A stretch of 64,000 nucleotides of DNA, taken from assembly GCA_035527975.1 (NCBI GenBank), contig DATKZM010000021.1, positions 1 to 64,000 on the forward strand, given 5' to 3'. This stretch comes from DATKZM01 sp035527975. Its GTDB lineage: Bacteria; Pseudomonadota; Alphaproteobacteria; JAPULJ01. How positions within the stretch are numbered: position 1 is the stretch's first letter; every line of letters starts with the position of its first letter. The position numbers and the translations under genes are program-made. Shown here one piece after another: positions 7,782-16,263 of the stretch. Under the pieces are notes generated by a model. The model made no database searches, had not been told where the DNA came from, and saw nothing but the letters and a program-made list of their open reading frames with translations.

Positions 7782-8909
7782 TCAACCCCAAATTTCTTCG
7801 GCGACCTCGGCCAGACGCGTGAGCTTCTGCTTCTCGATATCCAACGTCATCGGGTTATCGAGCACATTGAACTTCGACATCGCCGAGCTGCCGAAGCCGC
7901 ATTGCGGGCACAGGCCGAGTTGATCCAAATCGGCGTAGCGGCACGCCTCCTCGATCCGGCGTTTCAGCATATCGCCCGCTTCGACCTCCGGGTTCTTGGT
8001 GCTCATGATGCCGAGATACACGCGTTTGCCCTTGGGCAGGTATTGGAGCGGCGCGAAGTCGCCGGCCCGCGGCGAATCGTACTCCATCAGAAATCCGTCT
8101 ACTTGCGCGCGATCGAAGAGCTTTTCGGCGATGGGCCCATAGCCGCCATCGCCCATCCACAGCCCCTGCATGTTGCCGCGGCAGAGATGCATCAGCACGC
8201 GCATTTCCGGTGGCCGGCCGCCGACCGCCCGGTTGATCATGTCGATATAGAGTTCGATCAGCGCGTCGGGATCCGCACCGTTTTCGCGCGCCACCGCGCG
8301 ATTGGTCTCGTCGCAGCAGAGCGTCAGCGGCACCTCGTCGATCTGGAGCAGCGTGCAGCCCACCGCTGCCAGCGCCTCGACCTCCTCTTGGTAGACCGCG
8401 ATCAGGTCCTCCCACCATTCCGCCATGTCCGGATAGATGCTGCGGTCGGCGGCCTCGCCGAAATGCCCGAAATGCATGTGCGAGGGCGTCGGCATGGTGA
8501 CCTTGGGCGTGGCCGTGGTGACCGAGCGCAGGAATTCGAAATCCCCCACGACGATCGGCGAACGCCGTGCGATCTTGCGTGTCGTCACCGGCGCCGGCGC
8601 GGCGGTCTCAACGCCGTCCTCATTGCGGAAGACGAGCTTGGAGGGTTTGAAGCCGAAGGCCCCGGTTGCCTCCATGAAGCCGCGCGACCAGCCGCCGCGG
8701 CGGAACTCGCCGTCGCTCACCACGCCAAGCCCGCAGTCCTCCTGCAGCTTCACCGCATCGCGGATCGCCGCGTCCTGGACCGCCCGCAAGGCTTCGGCGC
8801 TCTTTTCACCCGCTTCATGGGCGCGCCAGCATTCCATGAGTTCGGGGGGCCTGACCAGGCTGCCGACATGATCGACATGGCTTGCCGCGCCACCGTTTAA
8901 ATCGGACAT
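7782..8909 (-). CDS. MetE-like (cobalamin-independent methionine synthase C-terminal domain) protein
   Basis: 375 residues from the ATG at 8909, preceded by a GGGAGGAAGG-type ribosome binding site. It has the MetE C-terminal barrel only. The N terminus HVDHVGSLVRPPEL carries a folate/zinc-fold histidine. Later come LLQIDEVPLTL, HLCRGN with zinc-ligand-like His and Cys, and CPQCGFGS near the C terminus. Full-length MetE is about 750 residues, so this is the short archaeal/'MetE II'-like form, often found in catabolic clusters where it may transfer methyl groups from non-folate donors. A second, different short MetE-like gene is at 51571-52755. The substrate is not known. Confidence 0.8.
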   Translation of the reverse strand: MSDLNGGAASHVDHVGSLVRPPELMECWRAHEAGEKSAEALRAVQDAAIRDAVKLQEDCGLGVVSDGEFRRGGWSRGFMEATGAFGFKPSKLVFRNEDGVETAAPAPVTTRKIARRSPIVVGDFEFLRSVTTATPKVTMPTPSHMHFGHFGEAADRSIYPDMAEWWEDLIAVYQEEVEALAAVGCTLLQIDEVPLTLCCDETNRAVARENGADPDALIELYIDMINRAVGGRPPEMRVLMHLCRGNMQGLWMGDGGYGPIAEKLFDRAQVDGFLMEYDSPRAGDFAPLQYLPKGKRVYLGIMSTKNPEVEAGDMLKRRIEEACRYADLDQLGLCPQCGFGSSAMSKFNVLDNPMTLDIEKQKLTRLAEVAEEIWG

Positions 8910-8999
8910 GCTAACCACCCTTCCTCCCTGCGCGCGCTGCCGGCCCGATTTGGGGCCCACACCGGATCGCGTCAGCCCCATTGATACCAAGTCTCAGTG

Positions 9000-9428
9000 C
9001 TATTTCGGAAGTAGCAGCCGGCCGTCGCGCTTGAGCCTGAAATTCGGGTTCCAGGCGATCTCCCAAACATGGCCGTCGGGATCGGCAAGGTGGCCGGAAT
9101 AACCGCCCCACGGCATCTCTCGACCGGATTTGAGGATGGTGCCGCCGGCGCCCGCGGCCTGGCGCAGTGCATCGTCGACCGCCCCCCGCGAAGCGACGTA
9201 GTGCGACAGCGTCACCCCGTCGAAGCCGCGGCCGTAATCGCCGAGGCCGGCCTCTGCCGCAAGCACGCGGCGCGGGTGGAGCGCCAAGACGAGAGCGCCC
9301 AGGCGGAAGTACACGATATCGGCATTGCTCGCGCCGGACGGCGCCCAGTCGAGCCCCTCCTCGTAGAAGGCGCGCGCGTTCTTAAGGTCCCTGACACCGA
9401 GCGTCACCAGACTGATCCATGGGCCCAT
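9000..9428 (-). CDS. VOC (glyoxalase/bleomycin resistance/dioxygenase) family protein
   Basis: 142 residues from the ATG at 9428, chosen because GGGGGAGCAGG lies just upstream. It is one vicinal-oxygen-chelate module: SLVTLGVRDLKNARAFYEEGLDW at the start is the typical first strand and helix, and GYSGHLADPDGHVWEIAWNP near the end carries the family's metal-ligand Glu (WEI). Members include glyoxalases, isomerases and antibiotic-sequestering proteins, and I cannot choose among them. It lies in the same orientation as the MetE-like and haloacid dehalogenase genes. Confidence 0.85.
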   Translation of the reverse strand: MGPWISLVTLGVRDLKNARAFYEEGLDWAPSGASNADIVYFRLGALVLALHPRRVLAAEAGLGDYGRGFDGVTLSHYVASRGAVDDALRQAAGAGGTILKSGREMPWGGYSGHLADPDGHVWEIAWNPNFRLKRDGRLLLPK

Positions 9429-9752
9429 TGCCTGCTCCCCCAATCCGAACCGCAGCGAGCCGTAGCCGACACCGCCACAGGCTGTCCTGGAACACTACCC
9501 GCAGGCCGAACTTCACGAAACCGTCTTTGCCCCCCGCAGCGCGACTATAGTCGGCGGATCAACAACAGCGCGGTCTTGCCGTGCCTGTCGGCTCCGGATA
9601 TCGCCGCCAGCTCGCGAGCGACATTCTTCTCCGCCGCCTGGCTTACCCCACGAGGCGAAGTGTCGGGCAAGCATAGCCTCGTTACAGGTGCCCGGCTAAT
9701 ATCCGCATTGGGTCCGGGTTGTTCACTAACTTGGGGGCCAAGAGCGACGGCG
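9429..9752. other. 324-bp stretch without a recognisable gene
   Basis: This gap between the VOC and haloacid dehalogenase genes has short open frames on both strands, but none with plausible protein composition or a start signal. No strong hairpin or repeat was seen. Confidence 0.5.
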
Positions 9753-10475
9753 TCAGACCGTCAGCCCAAGCGCCCCGGCCAGGCCGGGGAAATCGTCGAC
9801 GATGATGTCGTGCGCTGGATTGGGTTCGGGATCGGGCGGGCCTTCGGCGCCCCACTCATCGGGCCGGCGTACAAAGGCCGTCTTGAAGCCGACGGCCTTG
9901 GCGGCGTCGAGATCGAAATTGTGACATGCGACCATGCAGCACTCGCCGACTTCGAGCTGCAGGTACTCCGCCACCGTCTGGTAGGCCACGGGCAACAGTT
10001 TATATTTCCCGATCCCCTCGCAAGAGAACACCGCGTCCCAGGCAAGGCCGTTCTTCTTCGCCGTGTCGATGATCAGGCGGTAGGAGAGGATCGTGAAGGA
10101 CGCGACCATGAAGCTCTTGCGCAATTCGGGAAGCACCGCCGGGAAGTCGGGCCAGCATCGGAAATTGTGCGGCGCCTCGTAGGCGATGGCCCGAATGTCA
10201 TCCTCGGTGAAGGCATCGAGGCCGTTCTCCTTCACGATCGCCTCGACGGTGAAGCGATGGGCGTCGTCGAATGTGTAAGCCGGCGGCTCATGCTCGCCCA
10301 AATTCAGCATCGCCTTGAGTGAGCGCCGGCGCAGCTCGTTGGTGATGGCCGCCCAGTCCTTTTCGATCCCGTGCTTCTTGCCCGCGGCCGCGAGCGCGCC
10401 GGAAAAGCCCGAATGCCAATCAAGGATGGTTCCGCCCGTATCGAAGGTGAGGGCGCGGATATCGCTGATGCTCAT
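9753..10475 (-). CDS. Haloacid dehalogenase, type II
   Basis: 240 residues from the ATG at 10475. Motif I is FDTGGTILDW near residue 8, with the nucleophilic Asp. Later come SFTILSYRLI (motif II-like Ser/Thr) and, near the C terminus, a CHNFDLDAAKAVGFKTAFVRRP segment typical of type II haloacid dehalogenases. These hydrolyse 2-haloacids, though many relatives are general phosphatases. The motif I form DTGGT instead of DxYGT leaves the true substrate open. It is probably a separate unit from the VOC gene 324 bp downstream. Confidence 0.8.
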   Translation of the reverse strand: MSISDIRALTFDTGGTILDWHSGFSGALAAAGKKHGIEKDWAAITNELRRRSLKAMLNLGEHEPPAYTFDDAHRFTVEAIVKENGLDAFTEDDIRAIAYEAPHNFRCWPDFPAVLPELRKSFMVASFTILSYRLIIDTAKKNGLAWDAVFSCEGIGKYKLLPVAYQTVAEYLQLEVGECCMVACHNFDLDAAKAVGFKTAFVRRPDEWGAEGPPDPEPNPAHDIIVDDFPGLAGALGLTV

Positions 10476-10691
10476 GGGTATGCCCGCTCCAGGTTGATTT
10501 GCCGGGACGCCGCCGCGGATCGGAGGGTGCCCCGCAGCCCGCGAATGCCGATCGCCGTGAAGCCTAGGCCGGAAGCCAGGGACCAGGCAAGTTGGCCGCC
10601 GGAACAACTCCGCCGGGCCGCGCGGGTTGACATTCCACTGGCTGGAACCGTCAGAGTGCAGCCCATTCGTTTCTCGAATAGATCGCCTTGC

Positions 10692-11195
10692 ATGACCGAC
10701 CGCCAACCTGGCCATCGCTGGCTTGCCCGAAAATCTACCCTAATCGCCGTGCTTCTGGTCGCGGTGTTCGGGGGCGGCATTACGGCCTGGTATGCGGTCG
10801 GCCAGGCGCCTGCCGACGCCGGCGCCGCCGATCCCGGCAACAAGACGCTCGTCGCGCTGGGCGTACAGGTGTACGCAAAGTCCTGCGCTGCCTGCCACGG
10901 CGCCAATCTGGAAGGCGAGAAAAACTGGAAGCAGCGGAAATCCGACGGCACTTTCGGCGCGCCGCCGCACGACGCAAGCGGTCATACCTGGCATCACGCC
11001 GATGCGTTGCTCTTCGGGATCACCAAGCATGGCGGCGCGTCGGTGGCGCCCTCGGGCTTCAAGAGCGGCATGCCGGGGTTCAAGGATCAGCTCTCCGATC
11101 GCAAGATTTGGGCCGTGCTAGCCTTCATCAAGAGCCGCTGGTCGCCGCGAGAACGCCAGGTGCAGGAGCGGATCAATGCCCAGTCGAGACGCTGA
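10692..11195 (+). CDS. Membrane-anchored c-type cytochrome
   Basis: 167 residues. An N-terminal hydrophobic segment (about 15-35) acts as an uncleaved anchor or signal. Haem is bound at C65-A-A-C68-H69, and the likely axial Met is M128 in SGMPGF. It is a single-haem class I cytochrome facing the periplasm and probably passes electrons in respiration. The ATG at 10692 follows a short non-coding leader. About 100 bp downstream is a second cytochrome c in the same direction, separated by a 20-bp tandem repeat, so the two may be co-transcribed. Confidence 0.88.
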   Translation: MTDRQPGHRWLARKSTLIAVLLVAVFGGGITAWYAVGQAPADAGAADPGNKTLVALGVQVYAKSCAACHGANLEGEKNWKQRKSDGTFGAPPHDASGHTWHHADALLFGITKHGGASVAPSGFKSGMPGFKDQLSDRKIWAVLAFIKSRWSPRERQVQERINAQSRR

Positions 11196-11238
11196 CGCCC
11201 CGGTTGAGGCGCTGACGCCCCGGTTGAGGCGCTGACGC
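11191..11238. repeat. 20-bp tandem repeat, 2.4 units
   Basis: Two exact 20-bp units starting GCTGACGCCCCGG (11191 and 11211), then a partial third unit. The first unit contains the stop codon of the cytochrome gene. It is probably a recent duplication. Confidence 0.85.
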
Positions 11239-11294
11239 TATGATGACACCAAAGGCGATCTGTCAATCACCAAACAAGGGATGAATCTTTGACC

Positions 11295-11834
11295 ATGCGA
11301 CACCCCACCCGTTGCTTGCCGTCCATTGCGGCCGGCGCCGCCGCGCTCGGCGTTCTCGCCGCGGGATTGGCACTTGCCCACGGGCCCAAGCACAATCCGA
11401 TCCGTCACCAGTTCATGATGCGGACCGGGCTGCCGGCACTGTACGCCAAGGCGCACAACCCGCTGAAGCCGACCGCCGCCAACCTGGCTGCGGGAAAGGC
11501 GCAGTTCGTCGGGCAATGCGCCTCGTGCCACGGCCGCACCGGCAAGGGCGATGGCGAGGCCGGGCGCGACTTGAAACCGCCGCCGCCGACGCTTAACGGG
11601 ATCGCCCAGATGCCGATGGTCCAGGATGGCTATCTGCTTTGGTCGATTGCCGAAGGCGGCGAGAAACTCAAGACCGCCATGCCCGCCTTCAAGGATGTTC
11701 TGAGCCGCAAGCAGCAGTGGCAGGTGATCCTTTACCTGCGCCACGGCCTTGTCGCTGGCGGCGGGCGCATGCCAGGCATGGGCGGCGGCATGAAGGGCGG
11801 CCACAATATGAAGGGCAAACCGCCACATCGCTGA
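11295..11834 (+). CDS. Periplasmic c-type cytochrome with Gly/Met/His-rich tail
   Basis: 179 residues from the ATG at 11295. A Sec signal peptide spans about 1-29 (ALGVLAAGLALA). Haem motif C75-A-S-C78-H79 and likely axial M129 in AMPAF. The last 25 residues are rich in Gly, Met and His (GRMPGMGGGMKGGHNMK), which could bind a metal such as copper. It is a single-haem cytochrome of the cbb3-subunit/alcohol dehydrogenase type and follows another cytochrome c gene. The exact electron partner is unknown. Confidence 0.88.
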   Translation: MRHPTRCLPSIAAGAAALGVLAAGLALAHGPKHNPIRHQFMMRTGLPALYAKAHNPLKPTAANLAAGKAQFVGQCASCHGRTGKGDGEAGRDLKPPPPTLNGIAQMPMVQDGYLLWSIAEGGEKLKTAMPAFKDVLSRKQQWQVILYLRHGLVAGGGRMPGMGGGMKGGHNMKGKPPHR

Positions 11835-11868
11835 GCGGCGGTGAGCGATAGTGCGCCGGACGCACGGA

Positions 11869-11882
11869 ATGATTTGCATCAA
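11869..11882. promoter_or_regulatory. Candidate FNR/FixK-type box
   Basis: ATGAT-TTGC-ATCAA matches the FNR consensus TTGAT-N4-ATCAA at nine of ten specified positions. It lies 64-77 bp upstream of the HicA-like gene and just after the cytochrome c gene, so oxygen control is plausible. Confidence 0.4.
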
Positions 11883-11945
11883 TGTCGGCCGTGACTGGGC
11901 GACCTAGCTTTGCCCCCAATCCGAAAAAGGCAGGGCGAGGCACAC

Positions 11946-12212
11946 ATGAACCATCACCACCGAAAGATACTGCACACGCTGTTCGCCCACCCGGTCAGCG
12001 CCAATGTCGCCATGCAGGATGTCGAAAGCGTCTTGGCGGAGTTGGGCGCCGAGATCAAATCGGCGCATTCCGGCAAGACCCACGTGGTCCTGAACGGCCA
12101 CAGCGCGAATTTCTCGCACGCCAAGCACAGCCTGCCCAAGCAGGAGGTCATGCAGCTGCGGAAATTCATCGAAACCTGCGGGATCGACCCCGCGCGCGAT
12201 TATCCGATCTAG
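11946..12212 (+). CDS. HicA-like small protein
   Basis: 88 residues resembling the HicA mRNA-interferase family fold: HRKILHTLFAHPVSANVAMQDVESVLAELGAEI, then a Gly-Lys-Thr-His turn in place of the usual Gly-Ser-His, then the strand and final helix VMQLRKFIETCGI. The catalytic histidine would be H46. No HicB antitoxin gene lies on either side, so it is probably a solitary housekeeping relative rather than an active toxin. A purine-rich GGCGAGG lies upstream of the ATG. Confidence 0.6.
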   Translation: MNHHHRKILHTLFAHPVSANVAMQDVESVLAELGAEIKSAHSGKTHVVLNGHSANFSHAKHSLPKQEVMQLRKFIETCGIDPARDYPI

Positions 12213-12424
12213 GCCAATCCACGCCGATGTGCACCGTTCGCCCTCGACCCTGGGCCGGCCGGCCGGATGCGTTGACCCGGGGCCGGCAAGCCGCCATTCC
12301 GTTCCGCGGCAGCGCGCGTGTATGATAGGCGTTCGTCCGCGCGGGGCAGGTGATATCGTCCCGCCCTTTGCGTTCGGCGGGACCGCGCGGGCCGCAGATC
12401 AGGCAGGGATCGAAGGAGGCAGCG

Positions 12425-13492
12425 ATGGCGCAGCTACCCGCGGAGCAGGCAGCGCCCCAGGGCGTGGAAGCGTTCATCGATCAGCTTGGCGACTGGAACC
12501 TGATCCCCGGCTGGAAGGTGCTGGCGCGGGAGGTTCCGCCCGAGCCGAGTTCGGCCGCGACCCCGTGCCTGTGGCACTATGGCGACGTCAAACGGCAACT
12601 CAGCCTGGCGGGCGAGTTGGTGCCGCCGGAGGAGGCCGAGCGCCGGGTCCTGGTGCTTGCCAATCCGGGGTTGGGCGGCCGCGCGGCGACCACACCGACC
12701 ATGTTCACCGACATTCAACTCGTGCTGCCCGGCGAGGAGACGAGCACCCATCGCCACACCCCGACCGCGATCCGCTTCATGATCGAGGGCGAAGGCTCCT
12801 ATGCCATGACCGCCGGCGAGCGGATGTCGCAGGCCTTCGGCGATCTGGTGCTGGGGCCAAGCTGGGGCTGGCACAGCCACGGCAATCCCGGCGAGGACCC
12901 GGCGATCTGGTTCGACGCGCTCGACATCCCGCTGGTCAAGATGCTCGACGCCTCGTTCTTCGAGCCTTACCCCGACGAACATCATCCCGAGACCCAGCCC
13001 TACGAGGCATCGCTCGCCGCCTTCGGCAATGCCGCGCTGCTGCCGTCGTGGGACCGGCCGGCAAACGGCGCCGCCTCGCCCTTGCTCAAATACCAGTACG
13101 CGGCCGCGCGGCCGGCGCTGATGGGGCTCGCCGAGGACAAAGCCAGCCCCTATGACGACATGATCCTGGAATATGTGCATCCGGCAAACGGCGGGCCCTG
13201 CACGCCGACCATGGCCTGCTTCCTGCAGCGGCTCCGCCCGGGCATGAAGGGCAGGACGCACCGGCACACCTCGAGCGCTGTCTACGTGGTTGCGGAGGGG
13301 CGCGGGCGCACCGTCATCGATGGGGAGGCGCATGATTGGGCGGCGGGCGACGTGCTGGCGCTGCCGAGCTGGTGCTGGCACGCCCATGAGAACGCCTCGG
13401 CCGAGGACGACGCGATCCTGTTCTCGGTCACCGATAGTCCGGTCCTGAAGGCGCTTGGCCTCTACCGCGAAGAGGCCTCGGCCGAGGACTAA
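12425..13492 (+). CDS. Double-cupin dioxygenase, gentisate 1,2-dioxygenase-like
   Basis: 355 residues from the ATG at 12425, which has AAGGAGG 6 bases upstream. It contains two cupin domains. The first carries THRHTPTAIRFMIEGEG near 103-120, with the iron-binding His-x-His and Glu. The second carries RTHRHTSSAVYVVAEGRG near 280-297 and WCWHAHEN later. This layout is that of gentisate, 1-hydroxy-2-naphthoate and salicylate dioxygenases, which open aromatic rings without a catechol intermediate. It is a single gene, with no maleylpyruvate isomerase or hydrolase beside it, so the substrate is open. Confidence 0.85.
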   Translation: MAQLPAEQAAPQGVEAFIDQLGDWNLIPGWKVLAREVPPEPSSAATPCLWHYGDVKRQLSLAGELVPPEEAERRVLVLANPGLGGRAATTPTMFTDIQLVLPGEETSTHRHTPTAIRFMIEGEGSYAMTAGERMSQAFGDLVLGPSWGWHSHGNPGEDPAIWFDALDIPLVKMLDASFFEPYPDEHHPETQPYEASLAAFGNAALLPSWDRPANGAASPLLKYQYAAARPALMGLAEDKASPYDDMILEYVHPANGGPCTPTMACFLQRLRPGMKGRTHRHTSSAVYVVAEGRGRTVIDGEAHDWAAGDVLALPSWCWHAHENASAEDDAILFSVTDSPVLKALGLYREEASAED

Positions 13493-13572
13493 GCCAGGCA
13501 AATTAACAGTCGCGTAGGCCCTTGCCGGCTAAGCTTTGCGGAAACGCCAAGCCAGTCGAAAGCCCCGATGCG

Positions 13573-14004
13573 ATGCCCCGATCTTTCCCACTTTTCGCCG
13601 CCCTGCTCGTCCTGTCGACCTGCCTCGCCGTCGGCCCCGCAACGGCCGAGACCGCCGCCGCGGTAATGCCGCCGCTCACCAGCCGTTGGTCGGGCACGAT
13701 CACCGAATACCGTGATGGCGAGATCAAGCGCCGTATCCCGATCGAGGTGTCGTTTGACGATCCGCGAGGCCCCATCACGCGCTACCCGAGCTTCAAATGC
13801 CGCGGGCGGCTAACCCTGCTGCAGGCCCTGCAGGGCGTCTACGCCTACACGGAGCGTATCGAACAGGGCCGCTGCCGCAGCGGCGCCGCGGTTTTATTCG
13901 TGATCAAGAAGGGCAAGCTGATCATCGACCGGGAGCATGTCCGCGACCCGGTTCGGATCATCATCAGCGGGCCGCTTTCGCGGGTCGACAGCGCGGCACG
14001 CTAG
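13573..14004 (+). CDS. Small secreted protein of unknown function
   Basis: 143 residues. A clear Sec signal peptide occupies about 1-24 (LFAALLVLSTCLAVGPATA). The mature part is beta-rich and basic, with two cysteines (CRGRL and GRCRSG) that could form a disulfide. I do not recognise a family. It lies between the double cupin and Rieske genes and ends in palindromic repeat copy C. Confidence 0.6.
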   Translation: MPRSFPLFAALLVLSTCLAVGPATAETAAAVMPPLTSRWSGTITEYRDGEIKRRIPIEVSFDDPRGPITRYPSFKCRGRLTLLQALQGVYAYTERIEQGRCRSGAAVLFVIKKGKLIIDREHVRDPVRIIISGPLSRVDSAAR

Positions 14005-14053
14005 ATCAAGATTCACGCGTCACACTAGACCAGTGCGACACGATCGTGCTCCA
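14002..14053. repeat. Palindromic intergenic repeat, copy C
   Basis: TAGATCAAGATTC, then ACGCGTCACACT and, after a five-base loop, AGTGCGACACG, ending CGTGCTCC. More diverged than copies A and B, and it overlaps the stop codon of the secreted protein gene. Confidence 0.5.
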
Positions 14054-14106
14054 AGGCGCAACCGCCGACCCGCACCGATCGGCATACTGTGCCGTCGTGC
14101 CGCACA

Positions 14107-14128
14107 AATTCTATTGACCATTAGAATT
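14107..14128. promoter_or_regulatory. Inverted repeat upstream of the Rieske oxygenase gene
   Basis: Perfect 7-bp arms AATTCTA (14107-14113) and TAGAATT (14122-14128) with an 8-bp spacer containing TTGACC. It lies 94 bp before the start codon, where a repressor or activator site would be expected. Confidence 0.4.
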
Positions 14129-14221
14129 CTCCGCTTAGGATAATCCAGCGAGCCGGGCGATCGTCCCGATGGCCCAGCTGGCACGCCATGCCCACAACGA
14201 CTGTCGCAGGGGAGGGATCTT

Positions 14222-15304
14222 ATGGCCGCGCGCGCTACCGCACCGTTCGTTCGCAACGCCTGGTATCAGGCTGCCTGGTCCCACGAATTACCAAGCGACC
14301 AAGACAAGCCGCTCGCGCGCACGATCATGAATGAGGAGATCGTGCTGTTCCGCGACGCCGATGGGCGCTCGCACGCACTGGAGGACCGCTGCTGCCACCG
14401 GGCCACGCCGCTCCGCCTTGGCGACGTTGTCCCCGAGGGATTGCAATGCGGCTATCACGGGCTGATCTTCGGCGGCGACGGCGCCTGCGTTTCCATTCCC
14501 GGACAGGACAGCGTGCCGCCCCAGGCGCGGGTACGCAGCTATCCGGTCGTTGAGCGCCAGGAGTTCATCTGGATCTGGATGGGCGATCCGGCGCTGGCCG
14601 ACGAGGCCACGCTGCTCGACTACCCATGGCACGACGACCACGAGAACTGGCCGCACCGGCATGGCCTCTATCACGTCAAGTGCAACTACATGCTGCTGAT
14701 CGACAATCTGATGGACCTGACCCACATCCCGCACATCCACAAGAAAACCATCGGTGGCGGCGGGGTCATGGACCAGGTCAACGCGCGCATGGATGTGAAG
14801 AAAACCGATACCGGGGTCCACTATATCCGCTGGATGCTCGGCATCACCCCGCCGCCGACCTATGTGCGCGCCGCCGGTTTCGGTGAGGGCGTCAAGGTCG
14901 ACCGCTGGCAGGACTTCGAATACGTGGCCCCCGGCAGCGTCATCCAGTGGACCGGCGCGATCGAGACCGGGCGCGGTGCGCAGGAGAACCGCGATCAGCA
15001 GGGCGGCTTCTCGCTGCGGCTCTATCACGGCGCCACGCCGGAGACCGATAACACCTGCCACTATTTCTGGACCCCGGCCAACGGCTATCGCCAGGACGAA
15101 CCGGAGGCGACCGAAGTTCTTTACGACGAAATCGCCGTGACATTCCTGGAGGATCTGGATTTCCTCGACGCACAACAGGCCAGCATCGACGCCGACCCCG
15201 ATCGGGCGTTGGTCGACATCAAGTCCGACCGCGCCCGCATCATCGCACGCCGCGCACTCGACCGCCTGGTTCTGGCCGAATCCCAGGCCATAGCGGCAGA
15301 GTAG
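14222..15304 (+). CDS. Rieske-type aromatic oxygenase (VanA-like)
   Basis: 360 residues. Rieske [2Fe-2S] ligands are C57-x-H59 and C76-x2-H79 (QCGYHG). Mononuclear iron ligands are D165, H168 and H171/H173 in MDLTHIPHIHKKT. This matches the vanillate O-demethylase oxygenase (VanA) branch, which removes methyl groups from aromatic ethers or hydroxylates related compounds. A ferredoxin/reductase partner (VanB type) is not adjacent. GGGGAGGG lies just before the ATG. An inverted repeat is at 14107-14128. Confidence 0.9.
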   Translation: MAARATAPFVRNAWYQAAWSHELPSDQDKPLARTIMNEEIVLFRDADGRSHALEDRCCHRATPLRLGDVVPEGLQCGYHGLIFGGDGACVSIPGQDSVPPQARVRSYPVVERQEFIWIWMGDPALADEATLLDYPWHDDHENWPHRHGLYHVKCNYMLLIDNLMDLTHIPHIHKKTIGGGGVMDQVNARMDVKKTDTGVHYIRWMLGITPPPTYVRAAGFGEGVKVDRWQDFEYVAPGSVIQWTGAIETGRGAQENRDQQGGFSLRLYHGATPETDNTCHYFWTPANGYRQDEPEATEVLYDEIAVTFLEDLDFLDAQQASIDADPDRALVDIKSDRARIIARRALDRLVLAESQAIAAE

Positions 15305-15411
15305 CCGCGCCATATTGACCGGCCGAATAGTCGCGCCAATTTGAGATGACGCGTGCCCGCGCGGACTGCTAAACCGGAGGCTCCGGCACCCCGAAGGCAG
15401 GAGCTGATACC

Positions 15412-16263
15412 ATGCGCAGTCGCCCAAATGTCCCAACAATCATGGTCGCGAGCCTGGTCGCGGGCAGCGCGCTCGTCCTTGGCCCGGCCCCAGCCCTCGC
15501 CGAGCGGCCGGTGATCGACACCCACATCCATTACAGCCACGATGCCTGGGCGCCGCTGCCGCCGGCCGAGGCCATCAAGGTGCTGCGCAAGGCAGGGCTG
15601 AAGCGTGCTTTCGTTTCGAGCTCCAGCGATGAGGGCACACAGAAGCTCTACAAGCTGGCGCCCAAGCTGATCGTGCCGGTGCTGCGCCCCTACCGGCAAC
15701 GCGGCGAAATTTCGACCTGGTTCAAAGACGAAACCGTGCTGCCAATGCTAGCGGCGCTCTTGAAGAAGAACATCTATGCCGGGATCGGCGAGCTGCACAT
15801 TTTCGGCAAGGACGCCGACAGCACGGTGATGCGGGGCGTCGTCCAGCTCGCCAAGCAGCACAAGATCTTCATCCACCTGCATGGTGACGCCGAGGCGGTG
15901 ACCCGCGTCTTCGCGCAGGATCCCGGCGCCACCGTCCTGTGGGCCCATTCGGGTTTCGCCCAACCCGACAAGGTCGGCGCCATGCTGGCCAGGCACAAGC
16001 GCCTGTGGTCGGACCTGGCTTTCCGCACCGAGCATCATTCGGGCGCTACCGTCGATCCCGAATGGAAGAAGCTCTTCGCGAAGTTTCCGGATCGCTTCAC
16101 CCTCGGCACCGACACCTTCGCGCCAGAGCGTTGGTACTATGTGGAGGAACACGCCAAGAGTGCCCGTGCCTGGCTGAACGCGCTGCCCGCCGGCCTTGCG
16201 GACCGCATTGCTTTCCGGAATGCCGAGGCACTCGCGGGCTGGGCGCTCAAAGGCAAGGAATGA
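15412..16263 (+). CDS. Secreted amidohydrolase-fold protein
   Basis: 283 residues with a Sec signal peptide at about 1-30 (SALVLGPAPALA). The mature protein starts with IDTHIHYSHD, the metal-binding His-x-His of the TIM-barrel amidohydrolases, and later has GIGELHIFG, IFIHLHGDAE, LWAHSGFA and TLGTDTF, giving the remaining His and Asp ligands. A periplasmic metallo-hydrolase or decarboxylase is expected. The stop overlaps the next start (ATGA at 16260), so it is translationally coupled to the small secreted protein and the MauG-type peroxidase. Confidence 0.8.
   Translation: MRSRPNVPTIMVASLVAGSALVLGPAPALAERPVIDTHIHYSHDAWAPLPPAEAIKVLRKAGLKRAFVSSSSDEGTQKLYKLAPKLIVPVLRPYRQRGEISTWFKDETVLPMLAALLKKNIYAGIGELHIFGKDADSTVMRGVVQLAKQHKIFIHLHGDAEAVTRVFAQDPGATVLWAHSGFAQPDKVGAMLARHKRLWSDLAFRTEHHSGATVDPEWKKLFAKFPDRFTLGTDTFAPERWYYVEEHAKSARAWLNALPAGLADRIAFRNAEALAGWALKGKE

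Noticed and set aside
12213..12424. Possible riboswitch or leader before the double cupin gene
   Set aside because: No conserved riboswitch elements were found, only a GC-rich leader and a good ribosome binding site.
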